From: Dicaeum eximium | Taxonomy: Eukaryota; Chordata; Aves; Passeriformes; Dicaeidae | Reading direction: 5' to 3' | Length of the DNA stretch: 64,000 bases | Assembly: GCA_013396995.1 (NCBI GenBank) | Contig: VWZP01005531.1 | Coordinates: 548,895-612,894 of the forward strand | Shown here: in pieces, positions 13,561-26,077 of the stretch | Numbering within the stretch: position 1 is the first letter of the stretch | Layout of the letters: each line of letters starts with the position of its first letter | Translations under genes and position numbers: made by a program | Notes under the pieces: generated by a model | Told to the model about the DNA's origin: nothing | The model's input: only the letters and a program-made list of their open reading frames with translations | Database searches by the model: none

Positions 13561-14339
13561 GTAACTAAATTTATTATTGGCAATATTCTCAATTTTTTAA
13601 AATTGAGCTACTAAATAAGCAATTTTTTTTTTTAATGTTGGGAGGCGTTCTTTTACAGGAAGAAAGAATAAACAATTGTCAATCCAATAAAGAATAAACC
13701 AAGTGACCTCAGCTGCTCCTCATAACCTTTCCCCTCCAAACCCTTCACCATCCCCATGGCCCTTCTCCTGTACTGCAGACAAAAAGCTTGAAAAAATGTA
13801 TTAAGGAGTATAAATTTCAAAACAACATAAGAGTTCATAAGAAGGGAAAAAGAAAGAGGAATTGTTTCCATGATAGAGGGACGTTACTAATGGTGCTTTC
13901 TTAATGGATCTGTTCAGCACATCGAATATAGAAAACTTTGCATATGATATAGAATTTACTTAGGTTTGCCAGGTCTAAAGAAGCCTATGAAAACCTGCAG
14001 TCTTTTATTATACTTAATATAGCTGCTGTCCTCAATGCACTTAGAATGTAGATGCCCGGCTCCAAAACCATGTCAATTGAAAAGAACTTTGAAATCCTCC
14101 AATTCAGCCTCACAGAATCATAACCTCTCTAGAAGAAATTGCATTTGTGGGAAGTAACACCACCACAAAGATAAAAAGATTGAAATACTAAGAATTCAGA
14201 TTATTTCTAGAATAGCAGACTAGTGTGGAGAGTAGGGAGAACAAGATTTTTGGGCTGCTTTACCAAGCATCAGCTTGCCAAGTTTTGTAGCCTGCCTTTT
14301 GCCTTTATTTCTTTAACATTTTTCTTTCTTTCTCACATA
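13561..14339. other. AT-rich non-coding DNA, nothing recognised
   Basis: Only chance frames are visible; the minus frame 13653-13871 has no recognisable domain. Confidence 0.5.
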
Positions 14340-15180
14340 CTGCCACAGGAGTGAAGTAGGGCTACAGTCCTGTTAAGGAAACTTTCCTGTCAGACCATGC
14401 CACCCTGGCAGTCACACTCACACTGCCTGTGTTGGGACAGAAGTCCCTTCACAGTGGGGGTGACTTCATTGAGCTGATGGGCGCCCTGTTTGAGTCCCTA
14501 CACACACCAGTCCCAAAGGTCAGACAAGGATTCCTTAATGGCTTAACCCCAGTTTTTCCAGAGCAGAGTCCCAGATGTTTGGATCCTTCAGATTATTTAG
14601 TCATGGTACAATTTAAAAAAAAAAAAAAAACCCAAAACAGGAAAACCAGCTTAACCTGGGTGCCTCTGAGGAAGGACCCTGAACAAAGGAAACCCTGGGC
14701 TTTTATACCCTCAACAGTCTAAACACAGGGAAATTCAGGGTTCTCAGCTCCTGCTGTGTCTCTGAGTGTCTGGTCACCTGGCTGTGCCACAGGTCCCCAG
14801 GCCCTTTGCTTTATAAAGGGTCTGCACCAGATCACAGCCTCTTGCCTGGGGCTCCCACCACAGAGATCAATCTGCAGCTGGCCCACTCTACTGCCTGCAC
14901 TAAAAGCATTCCTAAATAGCCATAATATTAAAACATATGGCATGTTTGTGAGAAACACTTTAAAAAAAGCAGTGGTGGGAAGGAAAGGAAAAAGAAGGAG
15001 TCCCCATACACCCCCAGGTTCAGGAATACCTGCCTCCAAATAAAATAACCAAATGTCACTTGTACAGAAGCAAGTGGTCTGACCCTCTTGTCCAGAGTCA
15101 CTGAAACTGCTGGGGTGGTGCAGATTTAAAGGTTCATTGTCTCTGCAGTTTATCAGGAGAAAAGAAGAGCCATGACCCAC
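14340..15180. other. GC-richer segment, unassigned; possibly old LTR-derived
   Basis: Base composition rises clearly above both flanks and open frames occur on both strands (14429-14722 and 14756-15043 plus; 14719-15180 minus, 153 codons). None resembles a known protein. TATA-like strings (CTTTTATACC near 14700, CTTTATAAAGGG near 14810) precede AATAAA-containing sequence at about 15040 on the plus strand, in the order expected for an LTR. I could not find TG...CA ends with a matching duplication, so the assignment is weak. A 16-bp A run lies at 14615-14630. Confidence 0.3.
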
Positions 15181-18100
15181 ACAGAGCTTCTTGACAAGAC
15201 TAAGAGTCTATCAACATGAGATTCGTCCCTCACTCACAAGAATTCTTTGCACTGTCCCAACTCCATTCAAGAACAAAATCAAATCATCTCTGGGCCTGAC
15301 TACCCAAATCTCGTTCTGGGACAGTTCTGAACAGTTTTCCCCTACACGAGGTAAAATCACACACATACATGTACATGCACAGACCCTTAACATTTAGTTC
15401 CATGCATGTCATTAGGGATACTCACTTGCTCAGAGCTAGGGTCTAAATGCTCTGCTACAGCAAGGTTAGATTACTGAGCATTTTATGAGATAATTCAATA
15501 TACAAGCAACATAGAAGAAAACTTATCTAAACGTAACATCAGGCAGTCTACATATTTGGTTCCGAGTTCATAAGCTCCTGACAGCAGAGTTATGATCCTT
15601 GTTTGGTATACTTTTGTACATTATAAAGGACCATTAACAGTTACAGTGCTATACAAATGATAAATGATGACACAGAACACTAACTGCCCATATTTATGCC
15701 AACAAATTTAGTCAGGATGAACAAGAAAGATAACTTTTAAAAAGTCACTGAATATATGTAATTATAATGAGCTATTCACAATCAAAAACATGTCCTTATT
15801 AAAATCTGTCACCTAAACCCATATTTATTTTTCCCTCTTAGAAAAATATTTACAGTTCTTGACAGTTAATTCCCCATTTATAGATTATGAAGCTGTGTGA
15901 CCACTCCAAAGCCTGTAGTTAAATACAAGCAGCAGAACTCTCTATAGAAATATTTGGCATTCCAATGAACACACAAATATTAGATGGATATGAAAGCAAG
16001 TCCCTTTTTCCCTTTCTACCCTTCCCAGTCTGGGATTCAGATGATGCACAGAAAAGATGAGAGCACGGTTTAAGCACAAGACAGAAATTCATAACATTTT
16101 TTCCATCATCTGTCAAGGATTTTCTAGACAACTTACAGCAAATCACTTTAGAATAAAACAGAAATAACAATATTACCTTGCCTTAAAAAATATATTTAAT
16201 TTACTGAACATATGAGTCTCTCTGTCCACACTCAGTGGACAATAAGGTAATACCAGTAAGTTATACACTAGGAATTCATTCTACCATTACTGATTTCCAT
16301 TTCTTTTCCTTAATTTTTAATGCCACCACTACAGGTCTGGTAATGAAAAGTTTGAAGGGACAAAGGCAAGCAAAGAGGGAAACTGATAAAGCAAAGCAGC
16401 TGCAAAGTGGTGGCCTTGCGTGTACAGATGACAGTATTAATTTACTAAAATAATAGAATTTAGAATGGAAATAAGGAATCATCTATCATCCTTGCATCAT
16501 TCATCACCTCCTCATTACCCTAAATGATGGGTTGCTCATTTTACCTGATTTTGGTAAAGCATCTGCCCAGAAGGACTTAGCCAAAAAAAAATCTGGTTTT
16601 CAGTGGGATTCTACATTTTAATCAGTTTTGCCAGTTGGTTTAGATAGAGGCATGAGGAAATTATTTGACCAAGAGCAGGCTGTAAAGCAGTAGCTCTTTG
16701 TGAACATGAAGCCAAAACATCCCTGGCTATGTGTGACATTAATCTTCCTCTGCTCCAAAGCACTTTTCTGGGTAGCACAGGGAACTTAACATACTCCTTT
16801 ATTATGTAAAACCTCAGCAGTGTACTATTTTCCATTCTTGACAGTGTGCTGAACTGTGGCTTAAGAACGAGTGATGATCAAAATAATTGCTGAAAAGTGA
16901 GATCACCCCTATCTCTGGACTCTTAGTCCATCATTCTCTGAAATGGGGAGGAAGGGGTAGAATTAGGGATATTCTGACCTTCCAGGGTTCAGATACACAC
17001 TTCCCCCAGTTCTTACAAAGGTCAAAAAGTCCCAAAAATTGCATTTAGTAAGTAAAAAAAAAAAAAACCCTTATTGGTTTAGATCTACTGATAGCACTTA
17101 TGTAGATGTGTAGATGTCTAATACTTTTTAAATCTAATATGTCATGATAAAAGTAAGATTCTTAGTCAGGAAAACTCTTGATTCAGCTTTGTTAGATCTT
17201 TTATTTACAAGGGCTGCCCCAAAGCATACAAAAATGCATGTACAATCAGATATAGCCTAGTTCTGTTAAAATTAAAATCAGGATACTTCATTCTTTAAGT
17301 CCTCACTTGAAGTGACTACATGAAACCACACCAAAGTGGAGGCATTTATGAACAATTGCTTTCCTGTCCACAGGGTGCTTGCAGATACATCCCTGCTTTC
17401 AGGCTTGATTTGAATGGACTTACCAACTGTGTGAGCAGCAAAATCCATCCACATTCTTAGACAGCTTAGACAGTTTCTTCTGCCTATTCTGAAATCCGCT
17501 TATCTGTTTCTTACATGAACAGGACACTTCCAAAACACTCAGCCACTTTTGCCATTTCCTCCAAAATATAAAAAAAAAATGAAAACAAATCTCCCTCCAA
17601 CAAGGACTCAGCTACACCAATTACCTTAAGGTAAACAGCACGGATGTTAACAATTGGACTTAGATTCTTTCCTTATGGGCTTCTAAAGAGACACACAGAA
17701 TTTGGTTCTACTACTGCCTGAAAATACTTGCAACTCCAATTTACATTTCTAAGTGTAATAAAAAATATTCATATGCATCTTGATTGGGGCATTTATTCTT
17801 ACTTTAGTCTATTTGTGATAAGAGTGAATTTATCCATGCTGTTAATTATTCATTTTGTATCTACATGACTTTGTGGAGATGTATGTCTCATGTAGAAAAC
17901 CTAACATTAGCTTTACACTAACCATAATTATAGCTTGAAAATAAACGTTACTTATTATCATTTTTCAAATATGGTTTAGCTGCAGTTCACCATATTTAAA
18001 TCCACAATATTAAAAAATCTAAAAGTACATTGGAAAAGGGATTATATTTCATTAAGAAACTAAAAATGGATATTTATAGTAGAATACATTATAAAGAGCA

Positions 18101-18390
18101 ATCCAACCACATCTAAATTATTCCTATCATACCTATGCTCCTGTTTGACTTTCTTAGGCAGACTTCAAAATATTCTTATCATGCTGTCAGAGTGACGGAG
18201 TGATCATTTTTATATCTTCTATGGCAGTATACTTCTTATAATTCAAAATTCAGAAATGAGTCTTTGACAGTTCTTCCACATCTACTGCTTAATATTCAGC
18301 AGTGACGCAAAAAATGCAGTGGTAGTTCAGAGGTAACTTGTGCTTAATGGCTATTTTTGTTGCATTGAATACACTGCCCTTTTTGTTGTT
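15181..18390. other. AT-rich non-coding DNA, nothing recognised
   Basis: No gene or known repeat was recognised. Short A runs occur near 17053 and 17570. Confidence 0.5.
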
Positions 18391-18420
18391 TTTTTTTGTT
18401 TGTTTGTTTGTTTGTTTGGG
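18391..18420. repeat. (TTTG)n microsatellite
   Basis: A T-rich run leads into five to six copies of the TTTG unit. Confidence 0.8.
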
Positions 18421-19865
18421 TTTTTTTCTGCCAGTGAAAGAAGTTCTCTGAGTACTAAAAATGGCCACTGTGCAATGGTATAAATCCTTGGAAAAAATTC
18501 TCAGCTGGGTACAACTGAAATAACTAAATCTTTCCATGATAATTCATTCATTTAACATGTCAGTTCTTTTGAAGGTTTAGCTGGTTCCAAAACTAATTCA
18601 TTTTTTAATTTAATGCTCATGCTCAAAGACTGCGGAGACGTTGATAACTGAAAATAGGCTGCTATGTATATACATATTTATTTAAAATATTTGAAAGGGT
18701 ACATGGAATATCAAGAGTCATGGTGTGATAAAAGGCTTCAGTGTTTTCTCTTGGGGACTCTTGAACACCAGTTTGCTCAAAGCACCCCCTTCTGGTAGAA
18801 ATCCATAAATTGGGTACAGATTAGCTAAAATATCAATTTGCACTTTGCTTATCTATGAAAAATGACTATAATTCTCTCTGGCAGGATCAGCTTTCTATAA
18901 ATTCTGAAAATTCTGTGGAAAATTGTGATCATATGTGCATCTAGAATTATCAGATGGATTTTAAATAGTTTTTATATTTTGCTCACTAATAGTATCTTTC
19001 ATGAACATAAATCTTGCAAAAAAACCCATAAAATATTATATTTCATAAGAACTGTTCCTACTTATACATTAAAAAATTATTGGTCTTTTTTTCTGGGAAA
19101 CCTAGCTCACTGAAATAAGAAAATAATTTTGCTTGCATTTAGAACTAATTTTTCATTGAAATTCAGATTGTTGACATCTTGCTAAAGCATTTCTTCTGCA
19201 AAAATAGAAGCAGTATCTTGCCTAATTTGTCCTAAAGTTGAAAATACTATGCAGTCTCCACACTAGTGATGAATATGATTAGCTTATAATGAGCATTCAT
19301 CCTACTGAAGTTCCAGTACTTAAGTACTTAAAACAGAATATTTACATTGGTTTTGACCTAGAGCTTTTACTGTAATTTAAAATAATTGCCAAAGCTCTAA
19401 TTTTTTTTTGTTTTGGTTGTCTTTTTTCCCCCTAATGGAGGCCTAGTTTTCTGTTTTTCAAAAACCCAGCCACTTATACTGCAAGTGCCATTTGCATTCA
19501 ATGTACCTATTTCCATGTCCGTGTGGTCTGTTGCATTCAAACTGCAGAAGCAAAATGAGAAAACAGAAGATTCTAATTCAGCTTCTAGTGAGTTCTGCAA
19601 AAGGAGAAAAGCGTCCAATGGATGTTTTTTTCTTGGGTGTCTTGACAGAAACCTTGAGCAACAGAGAAAAAAAAAAGCCACACAAACAACTGCTGTTACC
19701 TACAGTGCCAAGCAAAAAAAGGCACAGAAGTGGGGCTGGGCAACTATGCACACACATCCTGAGCCAGCCTGGCAGAGCTCAGAAAACAGAAAAACAAAAC
19801 TACTTCTCTTGATGAATTGTGCATGAGTATTCCAGAATTATCCCTTTCCTCTGAACTACTGTATG
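18421..19865. other. Non-coding DNA, no gene supported
   Basis: A 137-codon plus-strand frame (19413-19826) overlaps a second plus frame and a minus frame of similar length. All are rich in K, Q and S or L and F from biased base composition, and none shows a recognisable domain. I do not call a gene. Confidence 0.5.
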
Positions 19866-19999
19866 AAAAAAAACCAAAAACAAAAACAACCAACAAAACA
19901 AAAAACAAACAAAAAAGAAAAACCAACAAAACAAAAACAAAAACAACCAACAAAACCAAAACCAAAACCAATACCAAAACCGAAACCAAAACCAAAAAC
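19866..19999. repeat. A/C-rich low-complexity repeat (CAAAA, CCAAAA units)
   Basis: A 134-bp run consists only of A and C with rare G and T, built from ACAAAA and later CCAAAA units. Open frames on both strands (K, T, N-rich plus; G, F, V-rich minus) are artefacts of this repeat. Confidence 0.9.
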
Positions 20000-22900
20000 A
20001 GCCTGAGGTGTGGCCAAAACTTCAGCCAGTGTTGTTTTAGTCCACAAGTTCAAACAGTCTTGCTGAGATGAGATTCCTTGAGTGAAGATTTAGGTAAAAT
20101 GTGATACCACCAATTCCTGCATAAGGAGCAAGCCGTCTTCTGCAGGCAAACAACATTGCATTTTGAGGACAGTATCAAAAGGTCCTGGGGATTTTTGACT
20201 CAAAATATTTGAATCCCCCATAAGAATTTCTCCAAAAAGCATTCTTCAAAGCTCTTTTCCTGAAATCACAAGTATCAGTCATAAATGTTTCCTTAAAATA
20301 CTTTATGAATTTAAAACCCCTGACTTTTTTTCATGGAAAGTGTCTCCAACAAAAATATGTGAAGCTTGTGATTCCATTAATTTAAATTAATAATACAGAT
20401 GATCTTAGCTTCTTCTGGTAAATTAGAATCCTGAAATAAAGTTGAAATAGTGTAAATGCTTTTGAAAATAATAACTAGCAAATATTTGGAAGTAAAAAAA
20501 AAATTCAAAACCACAAACCACAAAAGAACAATATTTTATTCTGAACATTTCAAAACCAGTCTGTCCAAAGTACTACTTGTAAACATGATTTCTTATATAC
20601 AGTTTCTGATTAAAGATGAGCATTATCAGACTAAAAATTGTCATCTATATTTAAATAGAAGGTTACCCTGCCAGCAATCTTCATTTGCCATGCGTGACAT
20701 GTACAAGCCGCAAATTAATCTTATGAGCAGAAGCACCTGACAATGACAATGTATATTTTTGTATCTGTATGTTCTCTTTCCATATGAGGGATTGGAATCC
20801 CACTGTGCTGGTAGAGAAACCATTCCCAGTTCATTCCATGCCATAACAATATGTCAGTAATGTAATAACACTGACAAAAGTGTCCATAAAAATAATTCTT
20901 TATGAAAGAGGGAACGGATACTATCCTGTTCATAAACCTGTAGTGTTTATCCCCTGTAAGGATCTCAGACAGGAAGGGCTTAGCAATATGGTTTGTAATT
21001 CAGAAACATTTTGACAAGAATTATATCTTAAAAGAGGATAAGCTAAGGTGGATTTTTGACCCACTGCACATTAACAAAGTGGGAATCGCAGCCTGGTCCC
21101 TAGGTTGTTCCCTGAGATGGCAGATTATGGTGCTGCAGGTATGAAAATCACAGCTGACAGAGAACCAGCCTGTTCAATGTGGTACCTGTACCTTTGTGTT
21201 CATCCCTAGAGCACTGGCAGAGCCCTGCAAAGACATCAGTGAATCTAAGTGCAGTAGAGCATCAAGGTTATGACAGTGTGTGCCTTCTAGAAGGAACCTG
21301 TTTCAGCAGTCCTGCATTTCAACATGTGCCTCCAACTGCATTTCTTGAACATGGACAGCCAGGTATTGCAGTACCTAAGGACCCATGCAAGAAATGCTTG
21401 AAGGCCAAAGCAATCAAAGTTCAGGGCAGGGAATAAAGTATTCAAGAAACACTTTAATGTGTTGTCGACCTGGGAAAATTATTATAGATCTTGTGAGTTA
21501 TTTCTGAGAATGTGGGCAGGAGACATACCTCCATTCTGGAGCCTTCTGAGGTTAGGGGCAAACTGTTCTTGATTTCATCAAGTCTTGGATGAGACATGTT
21601 GTTTCCCTCTGTTGCTGTTATATTCACCAATTACAGATACTCTTTTATAAGTCTCTGAACTGGCAGACACACGAAAAAACCCTGTAGTGTAGATCGTGAA
21701 ATGAATAGGAATGCTAACATAGAATAAATGCAGAATTTCTTAACTCTGAGAAACTGTAATTGAAAATGCACAGATATAATTAGTCAGCAAGTAACACAGA
21801 GGTTTATGTGCAATAAAATAAATATGTAAACCCAAATAAGACACAAGTACCTTGAAAAAGGGATTTTCTTCAGAAATATCTCAACTCCTAACACCGTTCC
21901 TCTGCAGTCTCTCTAAAAACCTAGTCACCCTGAGTGTCTCCAAAGTGAATGTAATCAGATAAGTGTGGAAGTTTGCATTGAAGGGTAAACAGTCTGCTTG
22001 TAAGGAGTTATTATGCAACAAGATGTTTCAATGTCGTTTTTGGAGAGAAAAGAATGTTTTCTACAGCCTGTGTTCACTATAGCATCAATAAAAGTATCTG
22101 ATTATGCCATTTGCATTAGACTTTCTTCTATATGTAAATGTAATCAAGTTGCATTGTATATGGCTAAATTACTGTTAATTAGTGTTTCCTGAATATTTTT
22201 CTATACATCATCTCAAATGAACTTTAAAGAATATTAAGTTATTTGACACTTTTTAGCTCACTGAACCCAACCTAGGAATAACTTCAAGTGTAGTAAATAC
22301 ACTCAAAATAATAATCAGAGATAAAAATATCTAAAAATTCTTTTGCTTTCATAAGGTAGCTTATCATAGTATAAATGTTTAGCAAACAGAAATACTGAAA
22401 CCAAATGTCACTGTTGAATGAGGTTTCCATTATTTTCAAACAGTAAAAATCTATCTAATAGTTCTGTGTTTGAGCAGTCTGTTCTTTTGCTCATTGTTAG
22501 TGAGAGAATTTTCAGGAGGAACTTCTACGTTCAAACAGAAAGCTTTCACTTCAATACATGAAAAGTTATTTTTCCCTTTGAAGCATGCCCTGGTGTCTAT
22601 TGTAATAATCCTAGAAGAACTTTCTGAAATGTGGTGCACATAGGGACAGATGCTGGTACCAAAATCAGTGTGACTGCTTTCTCATCTTTGCCACCAGTCT
22701 GCTCTGTAGCTTCTATAAATCAGGTCACGTCTCTCACAGTTTCTCCCACAACCTTTTCCTTCAAGTGTATTCTTTAAAAGCTCAGTGGGATTACATGGCA
22801 GAGCAGGAGGGCCTAGAGATGAGCTCAGCTCCTATTTGTGTCTCCCTCTTCACCTGTCTGTCTCAATGGGACAGACATATGCACTCACTGCCACAGTCCT

Positions 22901-23182
22901 AGAAACCCAGTGAGAATGGAAGCAGATGCAGAGCAAATCAATGTACATATTATGTCCTGTAACTGTGATTCTGCTCCAGTAAGGAAGTTATTTTCAGCAC
23001 TTTGAACTTCTTTTGTGTAGATGGTGTCTGTACCTCAGCCATCAATACTAAGCTTGCTAACCCTAGAGCAATTTATGTTATCCTTCTCTTGAGGTGTCAA
23101 GATTTTCTTTTGCTAATTTTGTAACTGCTAAAAAACTTGGAGCTGACCTAGAACTTTTCTATGAGAAAAGTGAAGCACAGGT
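20000..23182. other. AT-rich non-coding DNA, no gene seen
   Basis: A locally GC-richer patch (about 21060-21440) holds an 85-codon plus-strand frame without recognisable domains. The stretch 22080-22260 has an ATTTGCAT octamer, TTAATTAG-like homeodomain sites and no repeat similarity. No gene is called. Confidence 0.45.
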
Positions 23183-23231
23183 AAATAAACAAAACAAAAC
23201 AAAACAAAACAAAACAAAACAAACAAAAAAA
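23183..23231. repeat. (AAAAC)n microsatellite
   Basis: About eight AAAAC units in tandem, followed by an A-rich end. Confidence 0.9.
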
Positions 23232-23299
23232 GAAATAAAGTATGCAAGCACCTCAGGAGAGACATTTTTCTTCCCCTTAATTTTTAGTACATAGGAAAT

Positions 23300-23750
23300 C
23301 AGGGGACACTGGTTGCAGCATATGGGCCACATTAAGGCATGTATCAGATGAGGAGTGGCTGAGGTCACTTGGTCTCTTCAACCTTTAGAAGAGGAAACTG
23401 AGGGGAGACCTCACTGCAGTCTACAACAGCCTCATGAAAGGAAGCAGAGGGGCAGACACTGATCTCTCTGTGGTGACCCATGACAGGACCCAAGATAATG
23501 ACTGAAGTTGTGTCAGGAGAGGTTTAGATTGGCTAGCAGGTAAAGGTTCATCCCCCAGAGGTTGGTTGGGCACTGAACAGGCTCCCCAGGAAGTGATCAC
23601 AGCCCCAGGCCTGACACAGTTCGGGAAGTGTTTGGACAATACTCTTGGGCACATGGTGTGACTTTTGGGGTGTCCTGTGCAGGGCCAGGATTTGGACTCG
23701 ATGATCCTTGTGGGTCCCTTCCAACTCAGCAGATTCTGTGATTCTGTGAA
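23300..23750 (+). mobile_element. CR1 retrotransposon, 3' part
   Basis: The plus strand follows the CR1 end of ORF2 and the 3' UTR in order: a GAGGAGTGGCTGAGG motif, CTTCAACCTTTAGAAGAGGA, GGGGAGACCTCACTGC and CTCCCCAGGAAGTGATCACA. Near the end come ATTTGGACTCGATGATCC, TTGTGGGTCCCTTCCAACTC and ATTCTGTGATTCTGTGA. The tail ending at about 23749 is the CR1 3' terminal repeat. The copy is 5' truncated and its frame is broken. Opposite-strand open frames at 23421-23793 are its antisense shadow. Confidence 0.9.
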
Positions 23751-24656
23751 ATACACAAAAATTATGATGATGATAATGATGATAGAAATACATATCTTAG
23801 CTTAGATCTCCAATGAGTAAGTCTTGGAAATCTATAGAGCTGGAAGCATCTGTACGATCTCACTGCGTTAATATACTTGATTAACAATCTAGCTGAGCTG
23901 GGGTGACAAATACCTCATAAATTCAGGACAGGAATTTTTGCTGAAACAACTTCAAGTGAGCATTAAAATTTTTTTATGGAAAGGGAATTTTAAACTCAGA
24001 TTTATAAAATTGCAAAGGAAAGCTGCTGAGAAAAAATAAATCTTTAAATAAGAGAAGAGAAAAGTATGTTCAGAACAGAATTCTCCAATCCCAAATTATG
24101 GCAATTATGAAAAACTGTTTACGAATTTCTACTAGAAGACAAAAGCTTCTAATAGTGTTCAGCAAATGCTTTTTCTTCAATAATTTGGACCTCATAGTCC
24201 CCTCCTCACATTCTTTTCAGAGTGATGAAGACATGAAATACACTGAATATGTTATTAGAATTCAGTTATTTTACTAAGAACAAAACATCTTTTACTTAAG
24301 AACATAAACAATTTCTTCACTAGTTTGAAACAAATGATGACTTTTCTTTTTTTTCTCTTAATATTTAATCTTTTTTTCCCAGTTGTCCATCTCAGGTATT
24401 CTAGTCTCATAATCACAAAAACTGTAGTAGCTTTGTCTTACTGACTTGTTGCTAGGATTTTTTTTTTTGTTGGTTTGTTTAATTTATGGGGCTTTTTTTC
24501 CTAAAAGATCTTGTTTGGTAAGAAATCATTGTATTTTTTGACTGTCTTAGGTAAAATTGTCATGCAGTAGTCATACCTCTTTTTTATAATTTAATTAGGC
24601 TGGGATCAGAGAAAAATAGTGGGGTGTTTTTAAAGCCCTTTCCCTCAGGGGAAAAA
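23751..24656. other. AT-rich non-coding DNA, nothing recognised
   Basis: Starts with a short TGATGA microsatellite (about 23764-23783) directly behind the CR1 tail. No gene is seen. Confidence 0.5.
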
Positions 24657-24711
24657 TAAAACAAAACAAAACAAAACAAAACAAAACAAAACAAAACAAA
24701 ACAAAACAAAA
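24657..24711. repeat. (AAAAC)n microsatellite
   Basis: Ten to eleven nearly perfect AAAAC units. The same unit forms the repeat at 23183-23231, 1.4 kb away. Confidence 0.92.
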
Positions 24712-25566
24712 GCATAGGCAAAAGTCCTATAATGTCTTCCTTAAAACAGGGAATATATGTGAATTGGTGGAGAATGCATGTGATAGAAATAGTAATTTTG
24801 CATGTAAACAGGTTTTTGTTGAAAATGGTTGTTTGTTGAAGTCAAAATTGTATTGTTAATACAATTATGTATTAACATAGTCAAAGTTAATTGTAATTAA
24901 TTCTGAAATTAATTAATAGGATATATGTGAAAGGAGTAAACTTTCTTACGAAACCTTTGTCAGAACAAGTCTTAGGCCAGAAGGGAATTTTGAAAGGTAT
25001 TTGCTAGGTCCTAGCTATTAGGCAAAATATGAGGCTTTTAACTCAGATTTGCAGAAACACTGAATCACTTGTAGATTGGTAGCTGTCCTACTCACCTCAT
25101 TATGGAGTCTTATGTTGTAGCTGCCATTCTGGGTTAGTGAAGCTGCAATTTTTTATTACAAAAATTAATGGCACTATAAAGAAGGCTTGGTTCTGTAGAC
25201 TGGGGTCTAAGCTCTCTGCCTGAGAAGAAATCCACTATTGAGTCTTTGTTCAGACTAAAGGCACAACAAAGTTTTAATATGCTGGATGAATGTTGTAACC
25301 ACTAAGTTATTACTAACCACAAAAAAATCTAACATTTTTCAGAAGTTCATTGTTTGGCTAACAAAACCATTCTGAACCCATCAATACTTCAGCATTTGAT
25401 TCAATAAGCATTTGATTCTGATGGAAATCATTGCCTTATAGTTCAAGTAACTTAGGTTGGAGACTGGGCTTTTTTTGGAGGGGGTTTGGGGACAGGGTGG
25501 GAGGAGTGGAGAATGGAACTGTTAGAACTGACTATTGAGGTGTGCTGCCTTTCCACTGAAATCATG
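24712..25566. other. AT-rich non-coding DNA with a G-rich motif
   Basis: No gene is seen. A G-quadruplex-type motif lies at 25480-25501. Confidence 0.5.
25480..25501 (+). other. G-quadruplex-type motif
   Basis: Four runs of G (5, 4, 3 and 3 bases) are separated by loops of 3, 3 and 1 base. This fits the usual G4 pattern, in otherwise AT-rich DNA just 70 bp from the LTR at 25573. Confidence 0.7.
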
Positions 25567-25572
25567 CTAAAC
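25567..25572. repeat. Target-site duplication CTAAAC (left)
   Basis: Identical to 26072-26077 and abuts the LTR. Confidence 0.8.
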
Positions 25573-26071
25573 TATTACGGCCAGGGGCTTCTGGGTCTGT
25601 CTGACCCAGGACCGCTGTAATTATCCCGGATAGAGGGGTCGCTTGTCCAGGTGCCTCAGGCAGTCTCCCAGCTGCAGGTTATCTTAGCAAGCAGTTCAGC
25701 TCTTAAAGTGATTTCAGCTCTTTGGTGATTTCAGCTCTTTGTTTGCTAAGAGCCTCGGCAGACGCAGGAAGGAGAGGGGAGATGTGTGAATTCCACAGAT
25801 CTGCCTTCATTGCAAAGGGGTCTCTGTGAAGGGGTCAGTGACAGCTCTTCTGCTGTACTGGGCAGAGGTAGGGGTTTATATAGGGTGTGAGGGTTTTGGG
25901 AAACAGTCCAGTGGTAAGGGTCAAGGCAAATGCGACCTATGGTCTTACAGAGAGATAACAGGGGTCTGAAGGCAGAAGAGGGGTTCCTTTGTTCCAGTCA
26001 CCATGACTGGGCATTTCTTATCTTAGGCAACTGACCGCTAGGGAGGCCTCACAGGCCCTGTGGCTGCTACA
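25573..26071 (-). mobile_element. Solo LTR of an endogenous retrovirus, 6-bp duplication
   Basis: In minus orientation the element starts TGTAGCAGCC and ends GGCCGTAATA, so the 3' end is TA where CA is expected; a single C-to-T change explains this. CTAAAC flanks both sides (25567-25572 and 26072-26077), the 6-bp duplication of class II (ERVK-like) integration. A TATA box (CTATATAAACC, 25873-25883) lies about 190 bp after the element start, and AATGAA, a variant poly(A) signal, follows near 25807-25812. This gives a plausible U3-R-U5 order in 499 bp. No internal viral genes flank it, so it is a solo LTR left by recombination between two LTRs. It has the same orientation as the presumed host gene. 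Confidence 0.85.
25873..25883 (-). promoter_or_regulatory. TATA box of the solo LTR
   Basis: The minus strand reads CCTATATAAAC within the LTR at the position expected for the U3 promoter. Transcription would run leftwards, in the same direction as the host gene. Confidence 0.6.
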
Positions 26072-26077
26072 CTAAAC
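26072..26077. repeat. Target-site duplication CTAAAC (right)
   Basis: Identical to 25567-25572 and abuts the LTR. Confidence 0.8.

Noticed and set aside
14719..15180. 153-codon minus-strand open frame
   Set aside because: No recognisable domain and several overlapping frames in both directions; explained by the local rise in GC.
19413..19826. 137-codon plus-strand open frame
   Set aside because: Overlapped by another plus frame and a minus frame of similar length; biased composition and no domain.
19744..20071. Open frames rich in V/L/F or K/T
   Set aside because: Direct translation of the A/C-rich simple repeat at 19866-19999.
23421..23793. Two minus-strand frames of 81-111 codons
   Set aside because: Antisense of the CR1 3' part at 23300-23750.
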